Assembly (NCBI GenBank): GCA_024220525.1
Contig: JAMYWO010000114.1
Span: 1-36,457, forward strand
DNA length: 36,457 bases
Direction: 5' to 3'
DNA from: Cochliopodium minus
Taxonomy: Eukaryota > Discosea > Himatismenida > Cochliopodiidae
In this document: positions 1 to 8,479 of the stretch, in pieces
Position numbering within the stretch: position 1 is the stretch's first letter
How the letters are laid out: each line of letters begins with the position of its first letter
The notes under the pieces: model-generated
Database searches by the model: none
What the model was told of the DNA's origin: nothing
Seen by the model: only the letters and a program-made list of their open reading frames with translations
Program-made: the position numbers and the translations under genes

Positions 1-13
1 ATTTTTTATCTCT

Positions 14-141
14 AAAATAAACGCACCAAAAATTTTTTTAATTTTAAAACATATAGTTTACAGAAATTTTAAAAAATATTAAAATTAATTTTGTGTTTAT
101 TTTAAAAAATTTTTTTATTTTCCTATTATATAGAAAAAGGA
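14..141 (+). promoter_or_regulatory. Class A upstream block, copy 1
   Basis: A roughly 125-base block repeated before the first two genes of the element. Shared pieces in order: ACGCACCAAAAA (from 21), a TTTTAAAACATATAG stretch, an AAAATTAATT-TGTGTT stretch, and TTTTCCTATTATATAG just before the start codon. Copy 2 lies at 616-739 with the same order and spacing. The conservation outside coding sequence suggests a promoter; an alternative is a subterminal repeat bound by element proteins. Confidence 0.6.
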
Positions 142-588
142 ATGAGTGAAAATATTGAGTTTAGACGTTGTAAGATTTTTAATAGATTATCAGAAAAAGG
201 AATTGTTGAAGTTTTTGAAGAAGTTAATGAAATTGAGCAAGATTGTTTAAAATTAATATGCGAAAATCAAGCTAGTAACGGTAGAAAAATAATTGATATT
301 GTAAATAAATATGTAGATGTTATAAATAACATAAAAATAATTCAAGAAGAAGAATTTACTTCAACTATAAAAATATTAAAAACTTTTATATTTGATAAAA
401 ATAGAAAAGTTAAAAATACTTATGGAAAAATATTAAAAACAATTGAGATTAAAATATATTTAAAAGGAGATCTTGAAAACAATTATAAAATGATTGAAGA
501 TTATTTTTTTGCTAATAATATTAACAGAACGAGTTATATTTTTGATGGAATAGGTTATATTAATTACCAATCTAATATTCAAATTTAA
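142..588 (+). CDS. Unknown protein, 148 aa
   Basis: First gene of the element. The ATG at 142 follows directly on the class A block, which sets the start. The product is charged, with alternating Glu/Lys-rich helical stretches and no obvious membrane segment, signal peptide or metal site. I do not recognise the family. Its upstream block is shared with the next gene (740-1318), so the two are probably expressed together and form a left-end accessory pair ahead of the replication genes. Composition and Asn/Lys/Ile bias match the rest of the element. Confidence 0.6.
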   Translation: MSENIEFRRCKIFNRLSEKGIVEVFEEVNEIEQDCLKLICENQASNGRKIIDIVNKYVDVINNIKIIQEEEFTSTIKILKTFIFDKNRKVKNTYGKILKTIEIKIYLKGDLENNYKMIEDYFFANNINRTSYIFDGIGYINYQSNIQI

Positions 589-615
589 TTTAATTTTTTA
601 TTTAATAAGTTTTAA

Positions 616-739
616 ATAAAAAACGCACCAAAAAAATTTTTATTTTTAAAAACATATAGATTTAAAAAAAATTTTAAAAATTAAAATTAATTCTGTGTTA
701 ATTTTAAAAAATTATTTTATTTTCCTATTATATAGAAAA
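616..739 (+). promoter_or_regulatory. Class A upstream block, copy 2
   Basis: Second copy of the block at 14-141. ACGCACC starts at 623, and TTTTCCTATTATATAG lies just before the ATG at 740. The distance from ACGCACC to the start codon is nearly the same in both copies (about 117-121 bases), which favours a functional promoter over random AT-rich similarity. Confidence 0.6.
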
Positions 740-1318
740 ATGAAAGTTAATATTAATGGTTATGAAAGAAAAATTACAATTTATGATTTTTTAAGAATCA
801 AAATTAAATCAAAATACATTATTAATATTATTTGTCAAATAGCTGGTTTTCATAGACATGCAGGAATGCTTACAAATATAAGTAATTTTAGCGATTCATG
901 TTATAGTAAACCATATATGAAATTATATGTAAATAAAACTTTTAAAAGGGATCGTACAACATCTATTTATAAAAGGAAATTTGATGAACCAGAAAAAAAT
1001 TATTCATTTCTATTATTTTCAAGAATGACAGAACTTGAATCAAAATTTTTTAAAGATTTTTATTATGAATTTTTTGAATTTATTAAAAGTTTTTTAATAA
1101 GAAAGTATACCAAATCAACAATTGAAGATATTTTCACATATAATTATAAAGTTAAAGAATTAATATGTACTGAAAAAAATATTAGTGAATTTGTTAGTGA
1201 AATTAAACCATTATCACATAAGGAATATTATGATTTTATAGAAGGTAAACCTAAAACAAAAGTAATTAATAAAAAACCAATACAGAAAAAATTAAATTTT
1301 AATGAATTAATTTTTTGA
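740..1318 (+). CDS. Unknown basic protein, 192 aa
   Basis: I chose the ATG at 740 because the class A block ends right before it; the longer open frame upstream would need a GTG start inside the block. The product is rich in Lys, Phe and Tyr, with a basic C-terminal tail (residues about 175-192). Near residues 35-40 there is a short stretch with a Cys and two His (CQIAGFHRH), but no full zinc site. No family recognised. It is followed by a perfect AT hairpin at 1336-1374. It may be an accessory or host-interaction gene; that is guesswork from its position. Confidence 0.6.
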   Translation: MKVNINGYERKITIYDFLRIKIKSKYIINIICQIAGFHRHAGMLTNISNFSDSCYSKPYMKLYVNKTFKRDRTTSIYKRKFDEPEKNYSFLLFSRMTELESKFFKDFYYEFFEFIKSFLIRKYTKSTIEDIFTYNYKVKELICTEKNISEFVSEIKPLSHKEYYDFIEGKPKTKVINKKPIQKKLNFNELIF

Positions 1319-1335
1319 ACGCATTATTAATTTTT

Positions 1336-1374
1336 ATTTATTTAAATATATAAATTAAAAATATTTAAATAAAT
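1336..1374 (+). terminator. Perfect 14-bp AT hairpin after gene at 740
   Basis: Arms 1336-1349 (ATTTATTTAAATAT) and 1361-1374 are exact reverse complements around an 11-base loop, in the gap between the stop at 1318 and the next start at 1400. AT-only palindromes can arise by chance in this composition, but similar hairpins recur in other gene gaps of the element. Likely a transcript 3'-end signal or part of the next promoter. Confidence 0.4.
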
Positions 1375-1399
1375 ATTTTCTATATATATAATATATATA

Positions 1400-1894
1400 A
1401 TGTCTGAAATAAAAAATATTGAAGAAAATAATTTTGATAATGTTTTTGAAATTAAAGGTGATCAATTATATGATTGTGAATTTACGGTGAACAATCAAAA
1501 AGTATATCAATGTTTTGTATGTAAATTTATTTGCACAAGTGATAAAAAGAAAATGAATGAACATAGAAACACACAAAAACATAAAAATAATTGTGATTCT
1601 ATGAAAAGAAAAAATAATAATGAAGAAAGAAATTGTAAAACCACCATAAAACATTGTGAACATTGTAATAAAGATTTTTCATTATGGTATTATAATACAT
1701 ATCATATACATACATCATCACACATTAATAAGGTAAATCATCCAGAAGGGAAAATACATTGTGATGTATGTAACAAATCATTTACAACATATTACCATAG
1801 AATGCATATTAATAGTAAAAAACATAAACAATTAGAAGAATTAAGAAAAATCGCATTACCATTAATTGATAATATAACCACAGAAAATAATTAA
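1400..1894 (+). CDS. Zinc-finger protein with three C2H2-type fingers
   Basis: A 164-aa product with three Cys2-His2 units: CFVCKF...HRNTQKH near residues 38-56, CEHCNKDF...HIHTSSH near 86-110, and CDVCNKSF...HINSKKH near 121-143. The spacing and the trailing K-H resemble U1-type/matrin-like fingers that bind RNA or DNA. It lies between the left-end pair and the DNA polymerase and is probably a nucleic-acid-binding regulator or replication accessory; that role is inferred. TTTTCTATATATATAATATATATAATG at its start (described here as TTTTCTA followed by an AT tract) resembles the class C motif. Confidence 0.8.
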   Translation: MSEIKNIEENNFDNVFEIKGDQLYDCEFTVNNQKVYQCFVCKFICTSDKKKMNEHRNTQKHKNNCDSMKRKNNNEERNCKTTIKHCEHCNKDFSLWYYNTYHIHTSSHINKVNHPEGKIHCDVCNKSFTTYYHRMHINSKKHKQLEELRKIALPLIDNITTENN

Positions 1895-1960
1895 AATATT
1901 TTAATTAAATAAAATCACTTAAAGAAAAAATATTATATATTTATAATATATATAATATTT
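1889..1960 (+). promoter_or_regulatory. Two AT palindromes between zinc-finger gene and polymerase
   Basis: A perfect 18-bp palindrome (1889-1906, AATTAAAATATTTTAATT) covers the stop of the zinc-finger gene. A perfect 13-bp inverted repeat (1928-1940 with 1948-1960, 7-base loop) ends exactly at the polymerase ATG. The first looks like a transcript end signal, the second like the promoter or leader of the polymerase gene. Both are AT-only, so chance is not excluded. Confidence 0.4.
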
Positions 1961-4900
1961 ATGAATCAAGAAAAACCAAAAATTAAACCTGACATAATTT
2001 ATATGAATGATGAATTAACAAAATCATTATCGAGAAAATATAGATTTTTAACTATAGATAAGATTTCATATTTTTTAAAATCGTTTGGAATTGATATATA
2101 TAACTATAAGAAAGATCGTGATGAACAATATGATAATCTTATAAAAAAATCAAATGTAGAAGAATTAAAAAAAATTCTTGCACACATTGGTTACAAGAAG
2201 GATTTATATAGTGGATTAACTAGAAATGAAATAGAATCATTACTTGATAAAAAATATGTTTTCTATTCTGAACAATACACATTAAGTGGAACATTTAAAA
2301 ACTATGCTTACAAACAAGGTAAGGATATGTATACTAAAATTAGAATTCTAACGGAAAAAAATAGAAAAAGTTTAAATAAATTATTAAAAAGTTTAAAAAA
2401 TAATTTATATAGAAAAACTGAAAAAGGTAGAAAGAAGATTGAAGCAAGAAAAAATAAAAAAAAATTTGATGAATTAAAAAAAAAAATTGAAGATGATTTA
2501 GATTATTATAAAGAACAAAATAAAATAATTAATATTAAAAATAAAAATATAAATGATAATATAAAAATATTTTCACAATATAAAGATAAAGAAAGATTTA
2601 CTAGAGTTGATGATGCTTTAAATAATCGTACAATGATTTATAAAGATAGGTTATTAAATGGGAATGAATATAAAAAACACATAAATTCTATTAAATCATC
2701 AAAATATGAATACCATAAATATATTCAAGATATTAAAAAAGAAACAAAAAAATTTTTTACTGAGAAAAAGAAAAAATTTAAAATTATGAAAATAAAATAT
2801 AGAATAAAAATTGAAATGAAAAGACGTGTTATTAAAGAAATTAATGGTAAAATAGTTAGAGTTAAAGAATTTGGAAATTGGTATAGACAAAGTCAATATA
2901 TGAATCTTAATACAGATTCTTACACATTTTTTGATAATATTTCAGAGCATCTTAACAGACTTGATGATTTAGCTAATGATGATGATAATACAGATAAAAG
3001 TAAAGAAGCTAATGGTTCAGGATGGAAATTCAATAGGTTCAGAAGATTTACTATTGAAATTAATAAATATAAACCAATTAAAGGATCATCATATATTAAA
3101 TTACCACAATATATAATTAATAAAAAATGTACAATAAATGTTAAAAATAGTAAATTTACAAGTAAAAATGTTAAAAATGAATTAATAAAAAATAGTGATC
3201 AAAATTGTGGGCCATTTGCTATTTTATCAGTTTTACATAGAGTAAATAAAGGTGATCATATGAGTTCATATTATAAATATATTGATAATTATAATTGGGA
3301 AGGTATACAGCTACCTATGAGTTTAGAAGATTTTAAAATATTTGAGAAAAACAATAATATTCAATTAAATGTATTTCAAATTAAAGATTGTAAAACTGAT
3401 GATATAAAAAATTTTAAACAATATACAATATATACTTTATATTATAATAAAGAAAATCCATTTAAAGCATACAATATTGGTTTATATGAAAATCATTATG
3501 TTGGAATATCTAATATTCAAGGTCTTTTAAAAAAGAAATCAGAAAAAAATAAAAAACATGTTTGCATCAAATGTATGCATAGTGCTAAAACTGAAGAAAA
3601 TTTATTAAAACATTATGAATTTTGCAAAGAACAAGAAGTAGGCAAATGTATATTACCTGAAGAAGGATCTAAAATGAAATTTAAAAACACAAGTAATATG
3701 AATAAACATCCTTTCGTTATTTATGCTGATTTTGAAAGTAATATTTTAAAATATAAAGATGATACTACAAATAATACTAAAAAAGTTAATAAACATTTTG
3801 CGAATTCTTTCAGTATTAAAATTGTATCAAATGTAAGCAAAAAACATGATGAGTCACCTATATATGTTTATAAACAAATATTACCAACAGATACAAAAGC
3901 AAGTGATAAATTTTGTGAAAAATTAATTGAAGTAACAAATGAAATTTATGATTGGAAAAAAAACAATAATGATAAACCTATGAATAAATTAAATGATAGT
4001 CAAAAAAAATATCATAAAAATGCTAAAGAGTGTTATTTATGTAATAAATCATTTGATAATAATGAAAATTACAAAGTTCATGATCATTGTCATTATACAG
4101 GTAAATATAGAGGTCCAGCACATAAAGACTGTAATTTAAAATATCATGAAAAAAAATATATACCTGTTGTATTACATAATTTAAAAGGATATGATGCACA
4201 TTTAATTATGCAATCAATAGGTAAATATTTTAAAAATTCAAAATTTCAAATTATATCAAAGACTGATGAAAAATATTTATCATTTTCAGTTGGTAATATT
4301 AAATTTATTGATAGTTGCGCTTTCTTATCAGCATCATTAGATACATTATCAGGATTACTTGATAAAAAACAAGATTTTAAATATTTAGAAAATGAATTTA
4401 AAAATTATAACATTAATGAAATAAATTTATTAAAAGAAAAAGGTATTTACCCTTATGAATGGTTTGATGATATTAATAAATTTACATATGAAAGTTTACC
4501 TTCAAAAAAATCATTTTATTCATCACTAAAAAATAAAAATATTAAAGATATTGATTATGAAAAAGCTAAGAATGTTTATGAAAAATTTAATTGTAAAAAT
4601 TTTGGTGATTACCATGATATTTATTTAAAAACAGATGTATTAATTTTAGCTGATGTTTGCGAAAAGTTTAGAAATAAATCAATTAATGATTATAGATTAG
4701 ATCCATTTAATTATGTTTCATTATCTTCATTTGCTTGGGATTGTATGTTATTAAAAACAGGTATTGAATTAGATTTAATAAGTTCTTTAGAAATGTATGA
4801 ATTTTTTGAAAAAGGTATTAGAGGTGGAATATCTATGATTGGAGGATTAAGATATGCAGTCGCAAATAATAAATATATGAGTAATTATGATAAAAATAAA

Positions 4901-6250
4901 GTTTCATCATATATATCATATCAAGATCAAAATAATTTATATGGATGGGCAATGAGTCAGAAATTACCATATGCAGATTTTAAATGGATTGAAAAAGAAA
5001 ATTTAAATATTGATTATTTAAAAAATTTGAAATCACAAGGAATTGGATTTACTGTTGAAGTTGATATTGATTATCCAAAAGAATTACATGATGATCATAA
5101 TGATTATCCATTATGTGCAGAAAAACTAGTTGTTAAAAATAATATGTTATCAAAATATCAATATGATATTAAAAAGAATTTTTATCCTATTAATAACAGT
5201 AAAGGTGAATTCATAAAAGTTAGAGAAGAAACAGTTTCAAAATTAGTTCCAAATTTAATGGATAAAAAAAATTATATTATTCATAGTGATACATTATTAT
5301 TTGCATTAGAAAAAGGATTAATATTAAAAAATATACATAAAGGTATTCAATATTTAGAAAAAGATTGGTTAGCCCCTTACATTAAATATAATAGTGATAA
5401 AAGAGCAGGAAAAATTTTTGATGAAAATAATAATGTTAAAGATGTGATAGCAGTATCTGAATTTGACAAAGATTTTTATAAACTTATGAATAATGCAGTA
5501 TATGGAATGACTTTATTAAATACAAGAAAATTCGGAGATGCTGAATTATGTTCAAATTCAAAAAGATTTGATAAATTAATAAGATGTAATAGATTAAAAA
5601 ATGTAACAATATTTAATAAAGATTTGGTATTAATAAATAAATATAAAAAGAAAGTTGATTTAAATAGACCTATGTATGTTGGTTTTTGTGTATTAGAATT
5701 ATCAAAATTCTTAATGCAAAAATATTGGTATGATTATTTAAAACCAAAATATGGAAAAAGTTTAAGATTATGTATGACTGATACAGATAGTTTTATATTT
5801 TATGTTGAAACTGATGATTTATATGAAGATATGTATAATGATAGACATTTATTTGATTTATCTAATTTTGATAAAAAAAGTAAAATGTTTGATCCTACTA
5901 ATAAAGCTGTAATAGGATTACCAAAAGATGAAACAGCAGGAATACCAATTATTGAATTTATTGGGCAACAATCAAAAACCTATTCATTAATAACAGATGA
6001 TTTAAAACAAAAAGCAACAGCTAAAGGTGTAAAAAAATCAGTTAAAAAGCAAAATTTAGATCATGAAAAATATAGAGATGTTGCTTTAAATAAAAAACAA
6101 ATATATGTAAATCAAAAGAATTTCAAATCAATAAAACATGAAATATATACAGTTGATACCCAAAAAATAGGATTATCATGTTATGATGATAAAAGATATT
6201 TATTAAATGAAAAAGAATCATTATCATATGGTCACTATAAAATTAATTAA
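1961..6250 (+). CDS. Protein-primed family B DNA polymerase (Polinton pPolB)
   Basis: Replicates the element from protein-primed ends. Proofreading motifs: ExoI YADFES near residue 588, ExoII NLKGYDAH near 740, ExoIII YLKTDVLILADV near 888. Polymerase motifs: A DQNNLYG near 990, B NNAVYG near 1178, C TDTDS near 1273. Between ExoI and ExoII lies a Cys/His cluster (CYLCNKSF...HDHCHYTGKYRGPAHKDC, near 688-720), a known feature of this polymerase group. The first ~560 residues are an extension: a Lys-rich coiled-coil-like part (about 110-300), a block starting NCGPFAI (near 415) that recalls cysteine-protease/OTU-like domains fused to Polinton polymerases, and a C2H2-like finger (HVCIKCMHS, near 530). 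At 1429 aa it is at the long end for the family. The integrase follows 29 bases downstream. Confidence 0.95.
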   Translation: MNQEKPKIKPDIIYMNDELTKSLSRKYRFLTIDKISYFLKSFGIDIYNYKKDRDEQYDNLIKKSNVEELKKILAHIGYKKDLYSGLTRNEIESLLDKKYVFYSEQYTLSGTFKNYAYKQGKDMYTKIRILTEKNRKSLNKLLKSLKNNLYRKTEKGRKKIEARKNKKKFDELKKKIEDDLDYYKEQNKIINIKNKNINDNIKIFSQYKDKERFTRVDDALNNRTMIYKDRLLNGNEYKKHINSIKSSKYEYHKYIQDIKKETKKFFTEKKKKFKIMKIKYRIKIEMKRRVIKEINGKIVRVKEFGNWYRQSQYMNLNTDSYTFFDNISEHLNRLDDLANDDDNTDKSKEANGSGWKFNRFRRFTIEINKYKPIKGSSYIKLPQYIINKKCTINVKNSKFTSKNVKNELIKNSDQNCGPFAILSVLHRVNKGDHMSSYYKYIDNYNWEGIQLPMSLEDFKIFEKNNNIQLNVFQIKDCKTDDIKNFKQYTIYTLYYNKENPFKAYNIGLYENHYVGISNIQGLLKKKSEKNKKHVCIKCMHSAKTEENLLKHYEFCKEQEVGKCILPEEGSKMKFKNTSNMNKHPFVIYADFESNILKYKDDTTNNTKKVNKHFANSFSIKIVSNVSKKHDESPIYVYKQILPTDTKASDKFCEKLIEVTNEIYDWKKNNNDKPMNKLNDSQKKYHKNAKECYLCNKSFDNNENYKVHDHCHYTGKYRGPAHKDCNLKYHEKKYIPVVLHNLKGYDAHLIMQSIGKYFKNSKFQIISKTDEKYLSFSVGNIKFIDSCAFLSASLDTLSGLLDKKQDFKYLENEFKNYNINEINLLKEKGIYPYEWFDDINKFTYESLPSKKSFYSSLKNKNIKDIDYEKAKNVYEKFNCKNFGDYHDIYLKTDVLILADVCEKFRNKSINDYRLDPFNYVSLSSFAWDCMLLKTGIELDLISSLEMYEFFEKGIRGGISMIGGLRYAVANNKYMSNYDKNKVSSYISYQDQNNLYGWAMSQKLPYADFKWIEKENLNIDYLKNLKSQGIGFTVEVDIDYPKELHDDHNDYPLCAEKLVVKNNMLSKYQYDIKKNFYPINNSKGEFIKVREETVSKLVPNLMDKKNYIIHSDTLLFALEKGLILKNIHKGIQYLEKDWLAPYIKYNSDKRAGKIFDENNNVKDVIAVSEFDKDFYKLMNNAVYGMTLLNTRKFGDAELCSNSKRFDKLIRCNRLKNVTIFNKDLVLINKYKKKVDLNRPMYVGFCVLELSKFLMQKYWYDYLKPKYGKSLRLCMTDTDSFIFYVETDDLYEDMYNDRHLFDLSNFDKKSKMFDPTNKAVIGLPKDETAGIPIIEFIGQQSKTYSLITDDLKQKATAKGVKKSVKKQNLDHEKYRDVALNKKQIYVNQKNFKSIKHEIYTVDTQKIGLSCYDDKRYLLNEKESLSYGHYKIN

Positions 6251-6279
6251 ATCTATATAAAATTAACTTGTAATATTAT

Positions 6280-7395
6280 ATGGAAGAAAAATTGAAAAAG
6301 TTATATTATGATCCTAGTAAAGGATTTACAAATTTAAACACTTTTTATCAAAGAGTCAAAGAAAATAATATTAATGCAAAATATACAGATGTGAAAAATT
6401 TTTATGATAAATTAACAGTAAACCAAGTATATAAAGAAGTCAAACCACAAATAAGGTCATCAATTATTGCTTTTAATATTGGAAGTTGTCTTCAAGCGGA
6501 TTTATTAGATATAAAAAAATTTAAGTTTAAAAATTCACATTATACTTTTTTGTTAAATATAGTTGATGTTTACAGTAGATATGCTTGGAGTTTTCCTTTA
6601 AAAAGTAAAGGTGAAAGTTTAGATAAATATTTTGAAAAAGTTTATAAAGATGTTAAAAAACATAAAAGTAGTTCACCAGAAACATTAACAACTGATTCAG
6701 GTAATGAATTTGTTAATAATAAAATGAAAAAGTTGAATGAAAAATATAATATTAAACATTATACAATTGTATCAAAAAACAAGCCATATCCAACAGTAAC
6801 AGCAATAGTTGAAAGATTTAATAGAACATTATGGAATCTGATTAGAAAATATACAGAATCAATTGATTCAATAAAGTTTGTTGATGTTTTACAAGATTTG
6901 ATTAATAATTATAACACAAACATACACAGTACTATTAAAGAAAAACCTTATGATGTTTATAATAATAAAAAAGATCCATCACAAGAATTTAATTTTTCAA
7001 AAAGATTTAATATTGGAGATTTGGTAAGAATTAAACAAAATAAAAAAAAATTAGGTGCAAAAACTTATGAGGCCAAATATTCAAGAATTATATTTAAAGT
7101 TGTTGAATTAAAAGGTAATAGCCATGTTTTAGAAAACACTTCTACAAATAGAAACCAACAAAAGACATATCAATATGATGATTTACAATTAGTACCAAAA
7201 GAAACTATAAATGAGAATTCAAATAATAAAGCTATTGAAATATTTGAAATAAAACAACGCGAAAAACAAAAAAGAAAAAATTTAAAAGAAGGTTTTCAAG
7301 TGGATGATTTTACTGGAAAACCTATTATACCAAAAAATTTAAAACCTAAGGATACTAAAAGGAAAATAAACGCACCAAAAAGACTTAAATTTTAA
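6280..7395 (+). CDS. Retroviral-type (rve) integrase
   Basis: A 371-aa product that would insert the element into host DNA. The DDE core is visible: first Asp in QADLLDIKKF (near residue 70), second in TTDSGNEF (near 139), Glu in AIVERFNRTL (near 179). A short N-terminal region precedes it. After the core, KRFNIGDLVRIKQ (near 244) starts an SH3/chromo-like DNA-binding region, and the C-terminus is strongly basic (KDTKRKINAPKRLKF). The coding sequence of that tail contains a 19-base match to the class A block at the left end. It shares strand and short spacing with the polymerase, suggesting one replication/integration module. Family call is firm; C-terminal domain type is less sure. Confidence 0.93.
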   Translation: MEEKLKKLYYDPSKGFTNLNTFYQRVKENNINAKYTDVKNFYDKLTVNQVYKEVKPQIRSSIIAFNIGSCLQADLLDIKKFKFKNSHYTFLLNIVDVYSRYAWSFPLKSKGESLDKYFEKVYKDVKKHKSSSPETLTTDSGNEFVNNKMKKLNEKYNIKHYTIVSKNKPYPTVTAIVERFNRTLWNLIRKYTESIDSIKFVDVLQDLINNYNTNIHSTIKEKPYDVYNNKKDPSQEFNFSKRFNIGDLVRIKQNKKKLGAKTYEAKYSRIIFKVVELKGNSHVLENTSTNRNQQKTYQYDDLQLVPKETINENSNNKAIEIFEIKQREKQKRKNLKEGFQVDDFTGKPIIPKNLKPKDTKRKINAPKRLKF

Positions 7396-7635
7396 TTATT
7401 TTACATTCGGTGGTGTTGCCCAATAACTCACAGAAGCTGTTATTAATCCTGTATAAAATGGTGCTAACGGTGCAGAAAGTCCACCCGTTGCCAACATTGC
7501 ACACCCAAAAGTAAATGATGAAATGGTTATAACACTTGCCATAATAAACTTACCGCAAGGTATTGAAGCTTTAAAACAACCTTCATTATTTTGGTTGTTG
7601 TTGTTATCATTATTATTATTGTTGTTATCATTCAT
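7396..7635 (-). CDS. Small membrane protein with Asn-rich N-terminus, 79 aa
   Basis: The N-terminal ~17 residues are nearly all Asn and Asp. Two hydrophobic stretches follow (about residues 30-50 and 54-72), Gly/Ala/Ser-rich, consistent with two membrane helices or a membrane-associated virion protein. Its stop abuts the integrase stop (convergent pair with no gap). The reverse-strand upstream sequence holds TTTTCTTAAATATAATATATG at the start, a class C-like motif, and the gene diverges from 7722. Family not recognised; virion-membrane or host-membrane roles are both possible. Confidence 0.65.
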   Translation of the reverse strand: MNDNNNNNNDNNNNQNNEGCFKASIPCGKFIMASVITISSFTFGCAMLATGGLSAPLAPFYTGLITASVSYWATPPNVK

Positions 7636-7678
7636 ATATTATATTTAAGAAAATTATTTATAAATATAGTTTAAAAAT

Positions 7679-7721
7679 TTCTTCGTAAATTATTCGTGAT
7701 AAAAATATATTGTATTATTAT
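7679..7721 (+). promoter_or_regulatory. Class B promoter-like repeat, copy 1
   Basis: Core CTTCGTAAATTATTCGTGAT followed by AAAAATATAT and TATTATTATATG at the start codon. Copies 2 (7938-7991) and 3 (8424-8479) are nearly identical and sit at the same distance from their start codons. TTCGTAAAT and TTCGTGAT look like a direct repeat of a TTCGT half-site, which could be a binding site for one regulator. Confidence 0.7.
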
Positions 7722-7940
7722 ATGATTGAACTGGTTAGTATTAAAAGTATAACTGATATTAACGGATTTATTATTAAAAATAATCTTAATACTTTAGATA
7801 AAATAGTACGTTGTATATTTGTGTCATCTTTCAAATGTGAAAGATTAGTTTTAATTTATGATTGTACTATTAGAGGTATGGATGGTAAAGAAAAAATTCA
7901 ACAATATCATTTTACTTTTCTTCCTGATATAAATATATAG
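7722..7940 (+). CDS. Unknown protein, 72 aa
   Basis: The ATG at 7722 is placed by the class B repeat; an upstream TTG would extend the frame only into that repeat. The product starts MIELVSIKSI and contains two Cys (in VRCIF and KCERLV) and a Tyr-Asp-Cys patch, with no complete zinc motif and no membrane segment. Its stop codon TAG (7938-7940) forms the first bases of the next class B repeat. First of three genes with the same upstream element (7722, 7992, 8480), so probably co-regulated with them. No family recognised. Confidence 0.6.
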   Translation: MIELVSIKSITDINGFIIKNNLNTLDKIVRCIFVSSFKCERLVLIYDCTIRGMDGKEKIQQYHFTFLPDINI

Positions 7941-7991
7941 TTTTAATTTTCTTCGTAAATTGTTCGTGATAAAAATATATAGTATTATTAT
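7938..7991 (+). promoter_or_regulatory. Class B promoter-like repeat, copy 2
   Basis: Begins at the stop codon of the preceding gene and ends at the ATG of the next. Identical to copy 3 over about 46 bases from TAGTTTTAATTTT through the CTTCGTAAATTGTTCGTGAT core to AAAAATATATAGT. Confidence 0.75.
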
Positions 7992-8408
7992 ATGGGACGT
8001 GATTATGAATATGTGAAAGTTATATTATCTACAAATGGAGACAGAAAAGAAATTAAAAACGAATATAAAGATGAAAATGTATACGAAAATAAAAATCATT
8101 ATAATTACGAATTTATACACAGAGAAAAACCTACTCCTGGGTATGATGATTTATATGATAATTATGATTATATTAATTGTTATAAATATATTTTTAATGG
8201 TGAAAATATAACTTTTCATTTTGATTTTCATTGTGAATGTTCTTTATGTGATGATGATGATGATTACTGCAAACATTACAATAGAGTTTCAAAACCATGG
8301 ACATTAAAAAAAGAAACTGTGGAATATATTAAAAGAGCTTGGATAAGAAAAAAAAAAATTACTGAAGATACACCTTTATATGTATATTATATTAATAATA
8401 TTATATAA
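7992..8408 (+). CDS. Unknown acidic/aromatic protein with Cys-rich patch, 138 aa
   Basis: Start fixed by the class B repeat ending at the ATG. The product is rich in Tyr, Asn, Asp and Glu, with a patch near residues 77-90 reading FHCECSLCDDDDDYCKH, in which Cys-x-Cys-x2-Cys, a later Cys and a His could bind a metal. The C-terminal third is basic and Trp-containing (WTLKKETVEYIKRAWIRKKK). I do not recognise the family. It belongs to the three-gene class B set, whose shared control suggests one programme, perhaps early or anti-host; this is inference. Confidence 0.62.
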   Translation: MGRDYEYVKVILSTNGDRKEIKNEYKDENVYENKNHYNYEFIHREKPTPGYDDLYDNYDYINCYKYIFNGENITFHFDFHCECSLCDDDDDYCKHYNRVSKPWTLKKETVEYIKRAWIRKKKITEDTPLYVYYINNII

Positions 8409-8423
8409 AAATTATTTAAAAAA

Positions 8424-8479
8424 TAGTTTTAATTTTCTTCGTAAATTGTTCGTGATAAAAATATATAGTTTTATTATAT
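8424..8479 (+). promoter_or_regulatory. Class B promoter-like repeat, copy 3
   Basis: Same core as copies 1 and 2. The only visible differences from copy 2 are near the end, where TTTTATTATATATG replaces TATTATTATATG before the ATG at 8480. It lies 15 bases past the stop of the preceding gene, so unlike copy 2 it does not overlap coding sequence. Confidence 0.75.

Noticed and set aside
695-739. Longer start (GTG) for the gene at 740
   Set aside because: It would place the class A block inside the protein. The block in copy 1 is clearly non-coding, so the ATG at 740 is preferred.
7710-7721. TTG start for the gene at 7722
   Set aside because: The added residues are encoded by the class B repeat; the ATG at 7722 matches the spacing in the other two copies.
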